Below are positions 6,721 through 12,799 of a DNA stretch of 12,799 nt, one piece after another. The notes below the pieces were generated by a model that saw nothing but the letters and a program-made list of their open reading frames with translations, was not told the origin of the DNA and made no database searches. Source of the DNA: Neptunomonas sp. GTDB lineage: Bacteria; Pseudomonadota; Gammaproteobacteria; Pseudomonadales; Balneatricaceae. The DNA lies in assembly GCA_004195305.1 (NCBI GenBank), contig SDWN01000756.1:1-12799 (forward strand). Direction: 5' to 3'. Position numbers and translations under genes: made by a program. Every line of letters starts with the position of its first letter. Position 1 is the stretch's first letter.

Positions 6721-8193
6721 ATGAAGAATACACTGCTTTTTTTGCTCCTCTATGTTCAGAGCTCTTGGGCGCTAGCCACCATTACCACACTTTTTAAAGA
6801 CGAGAATGGCAGAACCAATTGGCAGCATTTGGCGAACTGGAGCAGTGCCACGCTGATCATCTTGTTGTCGGTTGTTTCGGTTTATCTGTTTCTTGCCAGG
6901 CGTCGCGCACATCGTGCCAATCGTGAATTAGATCAGGTTCGACGCGAGCTTGAAGATCGCGTTCAGGAGCGAACCGCAACCCTGGATAACGCCAATAAAC
7001 TTCTCCAGGACAGTAACCAGTTGTTGGAAAAAGAGGTTGCCCGGCATGTGCTCACCACGGATCAGCTGCGCTCATCTGAATCCTATATCAAAGATATTTT
7101 GACCTCGATGCCGCTGATGCTGGTCGGTTTGGATAAAGAGGGGCGGGTGACGCAATGGAATAAACAGGTTGAAGAGCTTTCGGGGGTCCAGGCAGAGCAA
7201 GCCATGGGTAAGACACTCTGGGAAGCCTATCCGACGATGACCGTGGTTCCCGAGCATATTCAGCAAGCGATTGAATTCAATAAACCCATTCACCTTAAAC
7301 AGCATCTGAGTGGCTTGTCTCACTTTGATATTACGATCTACCCGCTGCAAGATCAGGAAGAAGCTGGCGTGGTTATTCTTGTCGATGATGTCAGTAAACA
7401 GACCGCAGCTGAGAATATGCTGATCCATAACGATAAAATGTCATTTATGGGTGAGCTGGCATCGACCATGGCGCATGATATCAATGCGCCGTTGCAAGCG
7501 ATCATGATCGATTTGAAACGCTTTCAGATCATGCTGTCTGATAGCAATACCCGCTCAGCGCAGCAGCCTGTGGATGATCTGCGGATGCAGAAAATGGATA
7601 CGGTTATTCGTGATATATCCGCCAAAGGGGAGCAGGTTTCGACCATTATCAGTAATCTGCTGGCCTTTGCCCGCAGCCGCAAAGATGATAAGCAGATGAC
7701 CCATATAGCCGAGGTGATGAACAACACGATTCGACTCGCAAATGATGTGATCGCAGTGTCTAAGGGGCTGTCTTTTAAGAATGTTTCTATTAAAAGAAGG
7801 TTTGAAAGAAACCTGCCGTTGCTGCCTTGTCATATTACCGAGTTGCAGCAGGTTTTTCTAAGCCTGTTCCGGCATGCTTGCTATGCCTGCCATGCCGCAA
7901 TGCAGGACGCCAGCAGGGTAAATTATGTTCCCAGGATAACCGTCACGCTGTCTGAGTCTTATGGCAATCTGTGGATAAAAATCCAGCATAATGGGGTTGG
8001 CTTGACCGATGCAGAACAGGTGAGTCTGTTTGAACCGTTTTTTAGCGATCAACCCCGCGCAGAAGATTTTGATGCCGGAAATCACCTCTCATTTTCCTAC
8101 TACATTATTACCGAGCAGCATCAAGGGCACATGGCCGTGACCTCCGATCTGGCCAGCGGTTCAACCATCCATATGCAGCTGCCGCTGCAGTAG
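6721..8193 (+). CDS. Membrane-anchored PAS sensor histidine kinase with degenerate ATP-binding domain
   Basis: The protein has 490 residues. Residues 1-19 look like a signal peptide (SWALA), and 43-59 form a membrane segment, leaving only about 20 residues outside. A coiled coil (about 62-118) is followed by a PAS domain (about 119-225), then the dimerisation/H-box MAHDINAPLQA with H252. The C-terminal HATPase domain (about 335-490) has the right layout but lost key residues. The N-box Asn is H385 (SLFRHACYA), the D-box Asp is H423 (QHNGVG), and the G2 box reads GNHLS (453-457) instead of GLGLS. FEPFF (437-441) is kept. It may therefore not bind or hydrolyse ATP and could act as a scaffold, phosphatase or allosteric partner. 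The start is chosen for the signal peptide; there is no Shine-Dalgarno before it. It is divergent from prkA, with no response regulator nearby. Confidence 0.88.
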   Translation: MKNTLLFLLLYVQSSWALATITTLFKDENGRTNWQHLANWSSATLIILLSVVSVYLFLARRRAHRANRELDQVRRELEDRVQERTATLDNANKLLQDSNQLLEKEVARHVLTTDQLRSSESYIKDILTSMPLMLVGLDKEGRVTQWNKQVEELSGVQAEQAMGKTLWEAYPTMTVVPEHIQQAIEFNKPIHLKQHLSGLSHFDITIYPLQDQEEAGVVILVDDVSKQTAAENMLIHNDKMSFMGELASTMAHDINAPLQAIMIDLKRFQIMLSDSNTRSAQQPVDDLRMQKMDTVIRDISAKGEQVSTIISNLLAFARSRKDDKQMTHIAEVMNNTIRLANDVIAVSKGLSFKNVSIKRRFERNLPLLPCHITELQQVFLSLFRHACYACHAAMQDASRVNYVPRITVTLSESYGNLWIKIQHNGVGLTDAEQVSLFEPFFSDQPRAEDFDAGNHLSFSYYIITEQHQGHMAVTSDLASGSTIHMQLPLQ

Positions 8194-8214
8194 CGATCAT
8201 GCGCTCATCGGCAG
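8179..8214 (+). terminator. Possible two-tier hairpin at the end of the sensor kinase gene
   Basis: CTGCCG (8179-8184) pairs with CGGCAG (8209-8214), and inside it AGCG (8192-8195) pairs with CGCT (8202-8205). The structure straddles the TAG stop codon. There is no following U-run, so intrinsic termination would be weak; it could instead protect the 3' end. Confidence 0.22.
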
Positions 8215-8464
8215 ATTAGAGCGTCAGATTAAAGGGAGGCGCATGGATGCGCTAGTCCGGTTCAACCGGCCTGCAGGAGCTGATCAGTTATCCGGTGAAT
8301 AATGTTCATTGATGCCTGCTGCCGCCCTTCAGTACCTCTTTTACGGCTTCCAGAGACGCCAATGATCCTGCCCTCCGGGTTAATAACCAGTCTTCGAGCG
8401 TAAGCGTAACTCGCCGCAGGGGCTTCAATTACGTAGCCGCGCTGTCGGTCAGGCGGCGGTATTA

Positions 8465-8504
8465 TAGTGCATATGGTGTTGATATTATCGTTCGTATTGC
8501 ACTA
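8465..8504. repeat. 7-bp inverted repeat flanking the symporter promoter
   Basis: TAGTGCA (8465-8471) and TGCACTA (8498-8504) are perfect inverted copies with centres 33 bp apart, about three helical turns. The left copy lies upstream of the -35 box, and the right copy overlaps the start of the -10 box. The layout would suit a regulator that binds both half-sites or loops the DNA. The protein is unknown. Confidence 0.4.
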
Positions 8505-8508
8505 TGAT
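8479..8508 (+). promoter_or_regulatory. Candidate sigma70 promoter of the symporter unit
   Basis: TTGATA (8479-8484, 5/6 to consensus) and TATGAT (8503-8508, 5/6) are separated by 18 bp. Transcription would start near 8515, giving a leader of about 140 nt before the small accessory gene. The -10 box overlaps one arm of the inverted repeat. Confidence 0.5.
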
Positions 8509-8614
8509 GCGTGCCGTGGCGCATCTTTGTGGTTGCTTTTCGGTGTTTAACTCTAAAGGTGCAGTATTGTGCTTCTTTGGTTGGCGGTCGCCGAACAGGA
8601 TTCTCAGGTGAGGT

Positions 8615-8632
8615 CGATAACGATAACAATAA
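8615..8632 (+). repeat. Three tandem hexamers in the leader of the symporter unit
   Basis: CGATAA, CGATAA and CAATAA lie end to end, ending ten bases before the AAGGAG ribosome site (8643-8648) of the accessory gene. The A-rich, unstructured stretch could help ribosome loading or bind an RNA regulator; it may also be chance. Confidence 0.35.
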
Positions 8633-8653
8633 GCTGATGGACAAGGAGAGTTT

Positions 8654-8818
8654 ATGAATTTTGATCTTGGTGTAGGCGTCGCCTTCTGGTTGACGATTAT
8701 CAGTACGCTGGTGTGTGTCGCTTACGGCGCCATGCTTTGGAATCAAGGTAGTGAGGAGCAAAGTCCAGAGTTACCCGGCTGGGTTGAGTCCGAGCAGAAG
8801 ATAAACGAGGGGCTCTGA
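8654..8818 (+). CDS. Symporter small accessory protein
   Basis: A 54-residue protein. Residues about 8-28 (GVAFWLTIISTLVCVAYGAML) form a single membrane helix, followed by WNQG and a short acidic, hydrophilic tail. The pattern FWLT...CVxYGxxxWN is that of the small accessory peptides encoded just before SSS-family symporters. They are thought to assist assembly or activity of the transporter; the exact role is unknown. AAGGAG at 8643-8648 is five bases before the ATG. The stop is only two bases from the symporter ATG, so the two genes should be translationally coupled, with the symporter ribosome site inside the end of this gene. It is too short for many automatic gene calls. Confidence 0.85.
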   Translation: MNFDLGVGVAFWLTIISTLVCVAYGAMLWNQGSEEQSPELPGWVESEQKINEGL

Positions 8819-8820
8819 GG

Positions 8821-10458
8821 ATGATAGAGAATCTGGTTATTATTCTATATCTGGGCCTCCTGGGTTATCTGGGGTTTTACGGTTACAAGTCCACCAAGGA
8901 TTCCACCGACTATCTGCTGGCAGGGAGAGATACTCACCCCTTTATCATGGCACTCTCCTATGGGGCCACCTTCATTTCTACCTCGGCGATTATCGGATTC
9001 GGCGGCGTAGCGGCCTGGCTGGGCAACTCCATGCTGTGGCTGACGTTCTTTACCATCTTCGTCGGGGTGTTTATCTCCTTTGTCGTGTTTGGTAATCCCA
9101 CCCGGCAGATGGGCTATCGGCTCAATGCCCATACCTTTCCCGAACTGCTCGGCAAACGTTACGACTCGCGTTTTATGCAGGTCTGCGGTGGGGCGCTGAT
9201 TTTGTTGTTTATGCCGCTCTATGCGGCGGCGGTGTTAATCGGCGGCAGCCACTTTATCGCGGGCTACTTTGAGGTGAATTACCATACCGCGCTGCTGGTG
9301 TTTTCCATCATCGTCACCGCCTATGTGCTGGCCGGGGGCCTCAAAGGGGTGATGCTGACCGATGCCTTGCAGGGGAGTCTGATGTTTATTGCGATGATCC
9401 TGTTGTTGGTGTTTACCTATCAGTCATTAGGGGGGGTAGGCGCAGCTCACGAGAAGATGGAGCTGGCCTGGCAGGGGACGGTGGCCGATCCACTGGCGGA
9501 TCAGAGCTTGAAAACCCTGGCCGCGGGCGGTCCCGATTTTATGATGAAGCTGTCGCAGGTTTGGGGGTTTAACGGCTGGAACTCCATGCCGGAGTTTCTA
9601 TCACGTGGCTGGTTGTACCTGATCACCACGCTGGTGATGGGTGTCGGCATCGGCGTTTTGGCACAGCCACAGCTGATCGTTCGTTTTATGACCGTTAAGA
9701 GCAAGAAGGAGCTGAACCGCGCGGTGCTGATCGGCGCGATCTTCATCCTCGCCATGACCGGTATTATCTTCCTGGTTGGCGCGATGAGTAACGCCTGGTA
9801 TTACGAATTCAACGACGGCAAGAATGCCCTGCAATCGGCGGGTTCCGTGGGTAAAGTGATTCCTCATTTTATTCAGAATGCGATGCCGCACTGGTTCAGT
9901 TTTATCTTCTTGATCGCGCTGATCTCTGCTGGCATGTCGACCCTCTCGAGCCAGTTCCACGCGATGGGCACGGCGGTGGGCCGGGATATCTTCGAACAGC
10001 TGTTCGGGTCCGAAGGTAAAAACAGCGTGACCATCACCCGCATCGGCATTCTGGTGACCATCAGTTTTTCGGTAGCATTGGCTTACGCTTTCGAGCAGCA
10101 GCCAGCGATCATCGCCCGATCTACCGCGATCTTCTTCGCGCTTTGTGCGGCCGTATTTTTGCCCGCTTATATGGGCGGTCTGTTCTGGCGGCGCATGACC
10201 CGGGCCGGTGCCATCTCCTCGATGCTGGTTGGGTTTCTAGTGTCGGGCTTTTGGCTGCTGTTCGTGCATTTCAAGGAGGCCAAGGCGCTGGGCGTCGCTA
10301 AGGCGCTGTTTGGCAACGATTCGCTGTTGAATGGTAAAGTGATCTTCGTCGATGCCCTGGCGATTGCACTGCCGGCCTCGCTGCTGACCGCGCTCATCGT
10401 GTCGCTGCTGACCGCTCCGCTGTGCAATAAGACCCTGGAGCGGGCGTTTGGGCGTTAG
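8821..10458 (+). CDS. Sodium:solute symporter (SSS family)
   Basis: A 545-residue polytopic membrane protein with about 13 hydrophobic segments, spanning from residue 3 to about 535. SSS hallmarks are ALSYGATFISTSAIIGFGG (44-62), the signature AGGLKGVMLTDALQ (171-184), QPQLIVRFMTVKSKKE (282-297) and the helix ISAGMSTLSSQ (368-378). Ser/Thr residues 373-377 of that helix occupy the Na2 sodium-site region known from this LeuT-fold family. It should couple Na+ entry to uptake of an organic solute at the inner membrane. Members with the small accessory partner include carboxylate and amino-acid carriers, but the substrate cannot be read from sequence. It forms an operon with the accessory gene two bases upstream and is followed by a hairpin at 10470-10519. 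The C-terminus (CNKTLERAFGR) is short and cytoplasmic. Confidence 0.94.
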   Translation: MIENLVIILYLGLLGYLGFYGYKSTKDSTDYLLAGRDTHPFIMALSYGATFISTSAIIGFGGVAAWLGNSMLWLTFFTIFVGVFISFVVFGNPTRQMGYRLNAHTFPELLGKRYDSRFMQVCGGALILLFMPLYAAAVLIGGSHFIAGYFEVNYHTALLVFSIIVTAYVLAGGLKGVMLTDALQGSLMFIAMILLLVFTYQSLGGVGAAHEKMELAWQGTVADPLADQSLKTLAAGGPDFMMKLSQVWGFNGWNSMPEFLSRGWLYLITTLVMGVGIGVLAQPQLIVRFMTVKSKKELNRAVLIGAIFILAMTGIIFLVGAMSNAWYYEFNDGKNALQSAGSVGKVIPHFIQNAMPHWFSFIFLIALISAGMSTLSSQFHAMGTAVGRDIFEQLFGSEGKNSVTITRIGILVTISFSVALAYAFEQQPAIIARSTAIFFALCAAVFLPAYMGGLFWRRMTRAGAISSMLVGFLVSGFWLLFVHFKEAKALGVAKALFGNDSLLNGKVIFVDALAIALPASLLTALIVSLLTAPLCNKTLERAFGR

Positions 10459-10469
10459 TCGGACGCGTC

Positions 10470-10519
10470 ATTAAGAGGAAGGGCCTGGTGGCCGCGATGC
10501 CGGGCCCTGGTTGCTTAAT
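10470..10519 (+). terminator. Hairpin after the symporter gene, likely terminator
   Basis: AGGGCCTGG (10480-10488) pairs with CCGGGCCCT (10500-10508), nine pairs with one G-U, around an 11-base loop. Outer arms ATTAAG (10470-10475) and CTTAAT (10514-10519) extend the symmetry. It begins 12 bases after the symporter stop. No T-run follows on the plus strand, so it may be an imperfect intrinsic terminator or a 3'-stabilising element. Confidence 0.45.
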
Positions 10520-10997
10520 CCATCCTGGCGTAAGTGGTCACGTCAGACCTGGGCGTTGGTGGCATAGAGACCGTCAAGCAACTGAGCCGCGCCAGTAAAC
10601 GATGGCTTAGCCCAAATTATTAGGGCGGGTCAATAGCGTCACAATGTGGGACAGCCCGAGGTCTGAAGGGGGCACAGAGTGAACACTCTCTGGGCGGACC
10701 ATGTGCAGCTCAATTGGCTCATAACCACCACTTAGTATCCGTTGTGAACGGCTGTCAGAAGCCGCGTGTATTTGGCTACCTGCGATTTTGCATATTGCTT
10801 TCATTTGAAGTTGAGGTAGTTAAAGCCAGGGCGAGAGGGCAAGGCCATAGCCAACCAAAACAAGCTCGGCCGTCAAAGTGTTCGCTTCGGGCGATGAAAA
10901 GATTAGCAGCTATTATGGCCGCAGTTTCAATCGGTGGGCGTGAGTGTTAATCTGTCTGGGCGAAAAACAACCACCTCGTTCTAGGAGCAAGCCGACG
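10520..10997. other. Gene-poor stretch between the symporter and the yjfB-like gene
   Basis: I see no supported gene on either strand in these 478 bp. Open frames are short, lack ribosome sites and have Arg/Ser-rich chance composition. Two small adjacent hairpins share bases at about 10739-10765 (CCGTTGTGAACGG and CGGCTGTCAGAAGCCG). No tRNA, insertion-sequence end or known ncRNA was recognised. Confidence 0.5.
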
Positions 10998-11189
10998 ATG
11001 GAGATCTCTTCCGCACCGCTTTCTTCTGCTGTCAGCCAGTCCAGCGGCAGCGTACATCAGACGGTAGCCTTACGTATGCTGAAGGAGTCGATTGAGCTTC
11101 AGGGACAGCTCGCACTTTCACTGTTGCCTCAGCCACCGCAGGTAGACCCCAGCTCCTCCTTAGGTCATAGTATCGATATTCACGCCTGA
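10998..11189 (+). CDS. YjfB family small protein (putative motility protein family)
   Basis: A 63-residue protein starting MEISSAPLSSAV and ending LGHSIDIHA. The N-terminal MxIS start, the central amphipathic helix with VALRMLKESIELQGQLALSLL, and the closing LGxxIDIxA tail match the YjfB family. The family is annotated as putative motility-related, but its function is not experimentally clear. A longer frame opens at 10944, but ATG 10998 is preferred: AGGAG (10983-10987) lies ten bases upstream, and family homology begins there. The gene stands alone in a gene-poor region, with no flagellar genes in the window. I could not find a convincing sigma28 promoter upstream. Confidence 0.8.
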   Translation: MEISSAPLSSAVSQSSGSVHQTVALRMLKESIELQGQLALSLLPQPPQVDPSSSLGHSIDIHA

Positions 11190-11295
11190 TCCATTGTGGC
11201 TGTCTGAACGCAAGCTTCGGACCCGTTACCCGAATGTGGAAAAGGTCTTTCACGGCCTCTTTGCTAATCCACCATCGCCTGATTTTGAATGCTAA
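11188..11295 (+). pseudogene. Possible gene remnant overlapping the end of the yjfB-like gene
   Basis: In the +1 frame relative to yjfB, 35 codons ending at TAA 11293-11295 read like genuine protein (DPLWLSERKLRTRYPN, then VEKVFHGLFANPPSPDFEC). An in-frame TAG near 11160 and the lack of a start or ribosome site mean it is not an independent intact gene. It could be the 3' end of a lost gene joined to yjfB by deletion. An opposite-strand frame is also open here, so chance is possible. Confidence 0.25.
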
Positions 11296-11762
11296 CTCTG
11301 CCGCTAGCGTGACAACGGCACCCAGATCCAAGTCTTGAAGGCCTGGCTGATCCTGAGCACCATGGGTTGCTGAGACTTACCAGCCCAATTGCTGTGGGTT
11401 GAGTGACCGTAAAGCGTCGACTCTTGCCATTTTCTGACCCTTCTTACTGAGCCAAGAACGTCCGCTTTTGCGATCAGGCCTGTTCTGCAAGGCATCGTTT
11501 AAACCCCACTGGAGACTTGCTCAGGGCTGCGTTTGACGTGGGCTTGTCTCACCTGCGTGTCGGCAACGTTGCTGCGAACAGGGCCTATCCTCCCGGATCA
11601 ACTTTTTGACATGACTGTATCGATATAAGGAGATTACCCTGCTTGTGGCCAAGCGATGGATTCAATCCGTGACCCCTCTATGGCCGGTGGTTATCGCATA
11701 GGTTATAACCAATTCCACTTCCCTAGACTGTTGAAAAGCGTTAGCTAGAGTGCGGATGCCAG
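11296..11762. other. Gene-poor stretch with short reading-frame fragments
   Basis: No intact gene is supported in these 467 bp. On the minus strand, a frame ending with TAA near 11382 has protein-like content (QNRPDRKSGRSWLSKKGQKM, then ARVDALRSLNPQQLGW) but no start or neighbour. On the plus strand, a frame ending near 11608 (RAAFDVGLSHLRVGNVAANR) is also open. AAGGAG at 11627-11632 precedes a GTG at 11645, giving only 18 codons (MAKRWIQSVTPLWPVVIA) to a TAG at 11699-11701. Together these look like decayed genes. Confidence 0.35.
11688..11711. repeat. Nested inverted repeats downstream of the PEP-utiliser gene
   Basis: TGGTTAT (11688-11694) and ATAACCA (11705-11711) are perfect inverted arms with a 10-bp loop. 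The right arm overlaps a complete 10-bp palindrome GGTTATAACC (11701-11710), so two alternative pairings compete. It lies about 52 bp beyond the stop of the minus-strand PEP-utiliser gene. It could be an operator or part of a 3' structure; no T-run supports an intrinsic terminator. Confidence 0.35.
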
Positions 11763-12799
11763 TTACGCGGTCGTTCCTGTGCATCGACTCTCCGGGTCCT
11801 GGATTGCACTGTACAGCTGCCCGGTCCGACCATCAAAGGCGATCTGACTACCCTCAACAAGCAGCCGGGTCGCGTTGGGCAGCACCATCGCCGGAATACC
11901 TGCTTCGCGGGCCTGGCAGGCGCTGTGGGCAAGCAGTCCGCCCACTTCGACAATCAGTCCGGCCACTTTTCGCAACAGCGGTGCCAGTCCCAGATTGGCC
12001 GAGCGGGTGACGATGATGTCATTTTTGCCAGCACTCGCGAGCAGCTGGTGCAGGTCACACTGCTGCGCGTCGATCAGGCGCACTTTGCCGCGAATAAATC
12101 CCGGTGCCATCGGCTGTCCACGGTGGCCGTTGGTAGCTGTCTGATTCGTGCCGCTGGGCGTTGTTGGTGACAGGTTTCCGGTCAGGTCGATCTGATCGCC
12201 GAAGATGACCGCCGGTAAGGGCTGTTGGCGCGCTATTTCCAGGGCTAGTTGATGCTGTTGCTGGCGTTGTTCGATCTGCTTGCGCAGCAACGGTAGCTCT
12301 TTCAGGCACAGCGGTAGCTCTTCGGGCTGCAGGTAAAAAATCTGTTCGTCACTCAGCTTGAGGCGCTGGGCCAGTTCCAGCAAGGCCTTGCGAATCAGCG
12401 CGTATTCTCCTGCATAGTGGTACTTGATGGTTTCGCGTAGAGGCAGGAAACGTCGGGCCAGTCGCAGGTCGGACCAGAGCTGCTGGCGCTGCGGCGCTGA
12501 TAGTTGCAGGGCGTCCAGGCGCTCGCTGAGTCGTCGTTCATCGTGTTTACGTTGTCGCTGTTGCTGTAGGAACGCCTGTTTTGGCTGTTGCGGGTCCGAG
12601 TCGATGTTGGCGGTGGTGCTGAGTAGCTCGTCGATCAGCCCAGGATTCTCGTCATAGCGGGGCAGCGACAGTTCCAGTTCGTTACTGGCGAGATGGCCAT
12701 AGCGCTCGATATAAGTCTGCGCCTGCAGCTGCTGTTCGCGGACGGCTTGCAGGTCGAAGCTTTGTTGGTTGATGCGGCTACCGGGTAGCGCCTGGAGTA
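11763..12799 (-). CDS. PEP-synthase/rifampin-phosphotransferase-like protein, C-terminal part (partial)
   Basis: An open frame of 345 codons enters from the right edge and ends at TAA 11765-11763, so the N-terminal part (expected ATP-grasp and pyruvate-kinase-like binding domain) lies outside. The visible part includes YIERYGHLASNELELSLPRY and RETIKYHYAGEYALIRKALL, then IFYLQPEELPL, all typical of the central domain of PEP-synthase-like phosphotransferases. After a Gln-rich helix and a low-complexity Thr/Ser/Asn/Gly linker comes the mobile phosphohistidine domain: APGFIRGKVRL, DIIVTRSANLGLAPL, and the catalytic GGLLAHSACQAREAGIPAMV with the phospho-carrier His in AHSA. Such proteins move phosphate from ATP through His to a substrate; the substrate here is unknown. 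The reading frame continues upstream without a start, so internal ATG/TTG codons are not used. Confidence 0.87.
   Translation of the reverse strand, partial: LQALPGSRINQQSFDLQAVREQQLQAQTYIERYGHLASNELELSLPRYDENPGLIDELLSTTANIDSDPQQPKQAFLQQQRQRKHDERRLSERLDALQLSAPQRQQLWSDLRLARRFLPLRETIKYHYAGEYALIRKALLELAQRLKLSDEQIFYLQPEELPLCLKELPLLRKQIEQRQQQHQLALEIARQQPLPAVIFGDQIDLTGNLSPTTPSGTNQTATNGHRGQPMAPGFIRGKVRLIDAQQCDLHQLLASAGKNDIIVTRSANLGLAPLLRKVAGLIVEVGGLLAHSACQAREAGIPAMVLPNATRLLVEGSQIAFDGRTGQLYSAIQDPESRCTGTTA

Larger units (their letters stand above)
8194..8653. other. Gene-poor spacer between the sensor kinase and the symporter unit
   Basis: No confident gene lies in this 460-bp spacer. The right part holds the symporter promoter and leader. 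The left part has a 13-bp palindrome CCGGTTCAACCGG (8257-8269). On the minus strand a frame of about 80 codons, from roughly 8505 down to a TGA at 8262-8264, stays open with protein-like composition (for example RRLVINPEGRIIGVSGSRKR). It has no good start or ribosome site near its head, so it may be the remnant of a lost gene or chance. Confidence 0.4.

Noticed and set aside
8462..8761. Minus-strand open frame of 99 codons over the symporter leader
   Set aside because: It overlaps the accessory peptide gene and promoter on the other strand, and its sequence is Ser/Thr/Arg-rich without family resemblance.
10875..10905. Possible sigma28 (flagellar) promoter before the yjfB-like gene
   Set aside because: CAAAGTGT and GGCGATGA resemble the two boxes, but their spacing is 8 bp instead of about 11, so the match is not supported.
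10840..10960. Possible integron attC site
   Set aside because: Some bases resemble attC arms, but no complementary core pair RYYYAAC/GTTRRRY with a foldable structure was found, and no integrase is present.
11032..11331. Minus-strand open frame of 99 codons opposite the yjfB-like gene
   Set aside because: The plus-strand yjfB frame has a family match and ribosome site; the antisense frame has neither, so it is a shadow at least over 11032-11189.
11606..11629. Promoter with perfect TTGACA at 11606-11611
   Set aside because: The only -10-like element (TATAAG at 11624-11629) is 12 bp away, too close for sigma70.

Overview
The window looks like chromosomal DNA of a gammaproteobacterium. The evidence is the yeaG-yeaH-ycgB type gene set (PrkA kinase, DUF444/VWA protein, SpoVR protein) at lengths close to the E. 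coli proteins as I recall them, a Methyltransf_32-type methyltransferase, a YjfB-type small protein, and a sodium:solute symporter with its small accessory peptide. Base composition is moderate and even, with good Shine-Dalgarno sites. The genus cannot be fixed from the sequence. I found no rRNA, tRNA, CRISPR array or intact insertion sequence.

Left half, minus strand (about 6195 down to 1). A compact operon runs prkA (4270-6195), yeaH-like (2971-4245), a small Kazal-like lipoprotein (2689-2970) and spoVR/ycgB-like (1119-2639). The lipoprotein is the non-standard member. Its start codon directly abuts the yeaH stop, and its ribosome binding site lies inside the last yeaH codons. A SAM-dependent methyltransferase (from 1000 to beyond the left edge) follows. 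It has a plausible promoter of its own and a 15-bp palindrome just downstream of the expected transcription start.

Centre. A 525-bp divergent intergenic region separates prkA from a rightward gene (6721-8193) for a membrane-anchored PAS sensor histidine kinase. The region carries four tandem 12-bp repeats. The kinase keeps its phospho-acceptor histidine box, but the key residues of its ATP-binding domain are replaced, so it is probably a pseudokinase. No response regulator is present in the window.

Right half. A 460-bp spacer holds a good promoter candidate overlapped by a 7-bp inverted repeat. It leads to a two-gene unit: a 54-residue symporter accessory membrane peptide (8654-8818) and an SSS-family Na+/solute symporter (8821-10458), closed by a hairpin. 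About 1.3 kb of gene-poor sequence follows. Its only confident gene is a short YjfB-type protein (10998-11189), and it has scattered reading-frame fragments that suggest decay. The right edge holds the C-terminal part of a PEP-synthase/rifampin-phosphotransferase-like protein on the minus strand (11763 to beyond 12799), ending in a PEP-utiliser mobile (phosphohistidine) domain.

Functionally, the left operon matches the stationary-phase/starvation module known from enterobacteria. The divergent degenerate kinase is a candidate local regulator of that module, but this is inference from position only.
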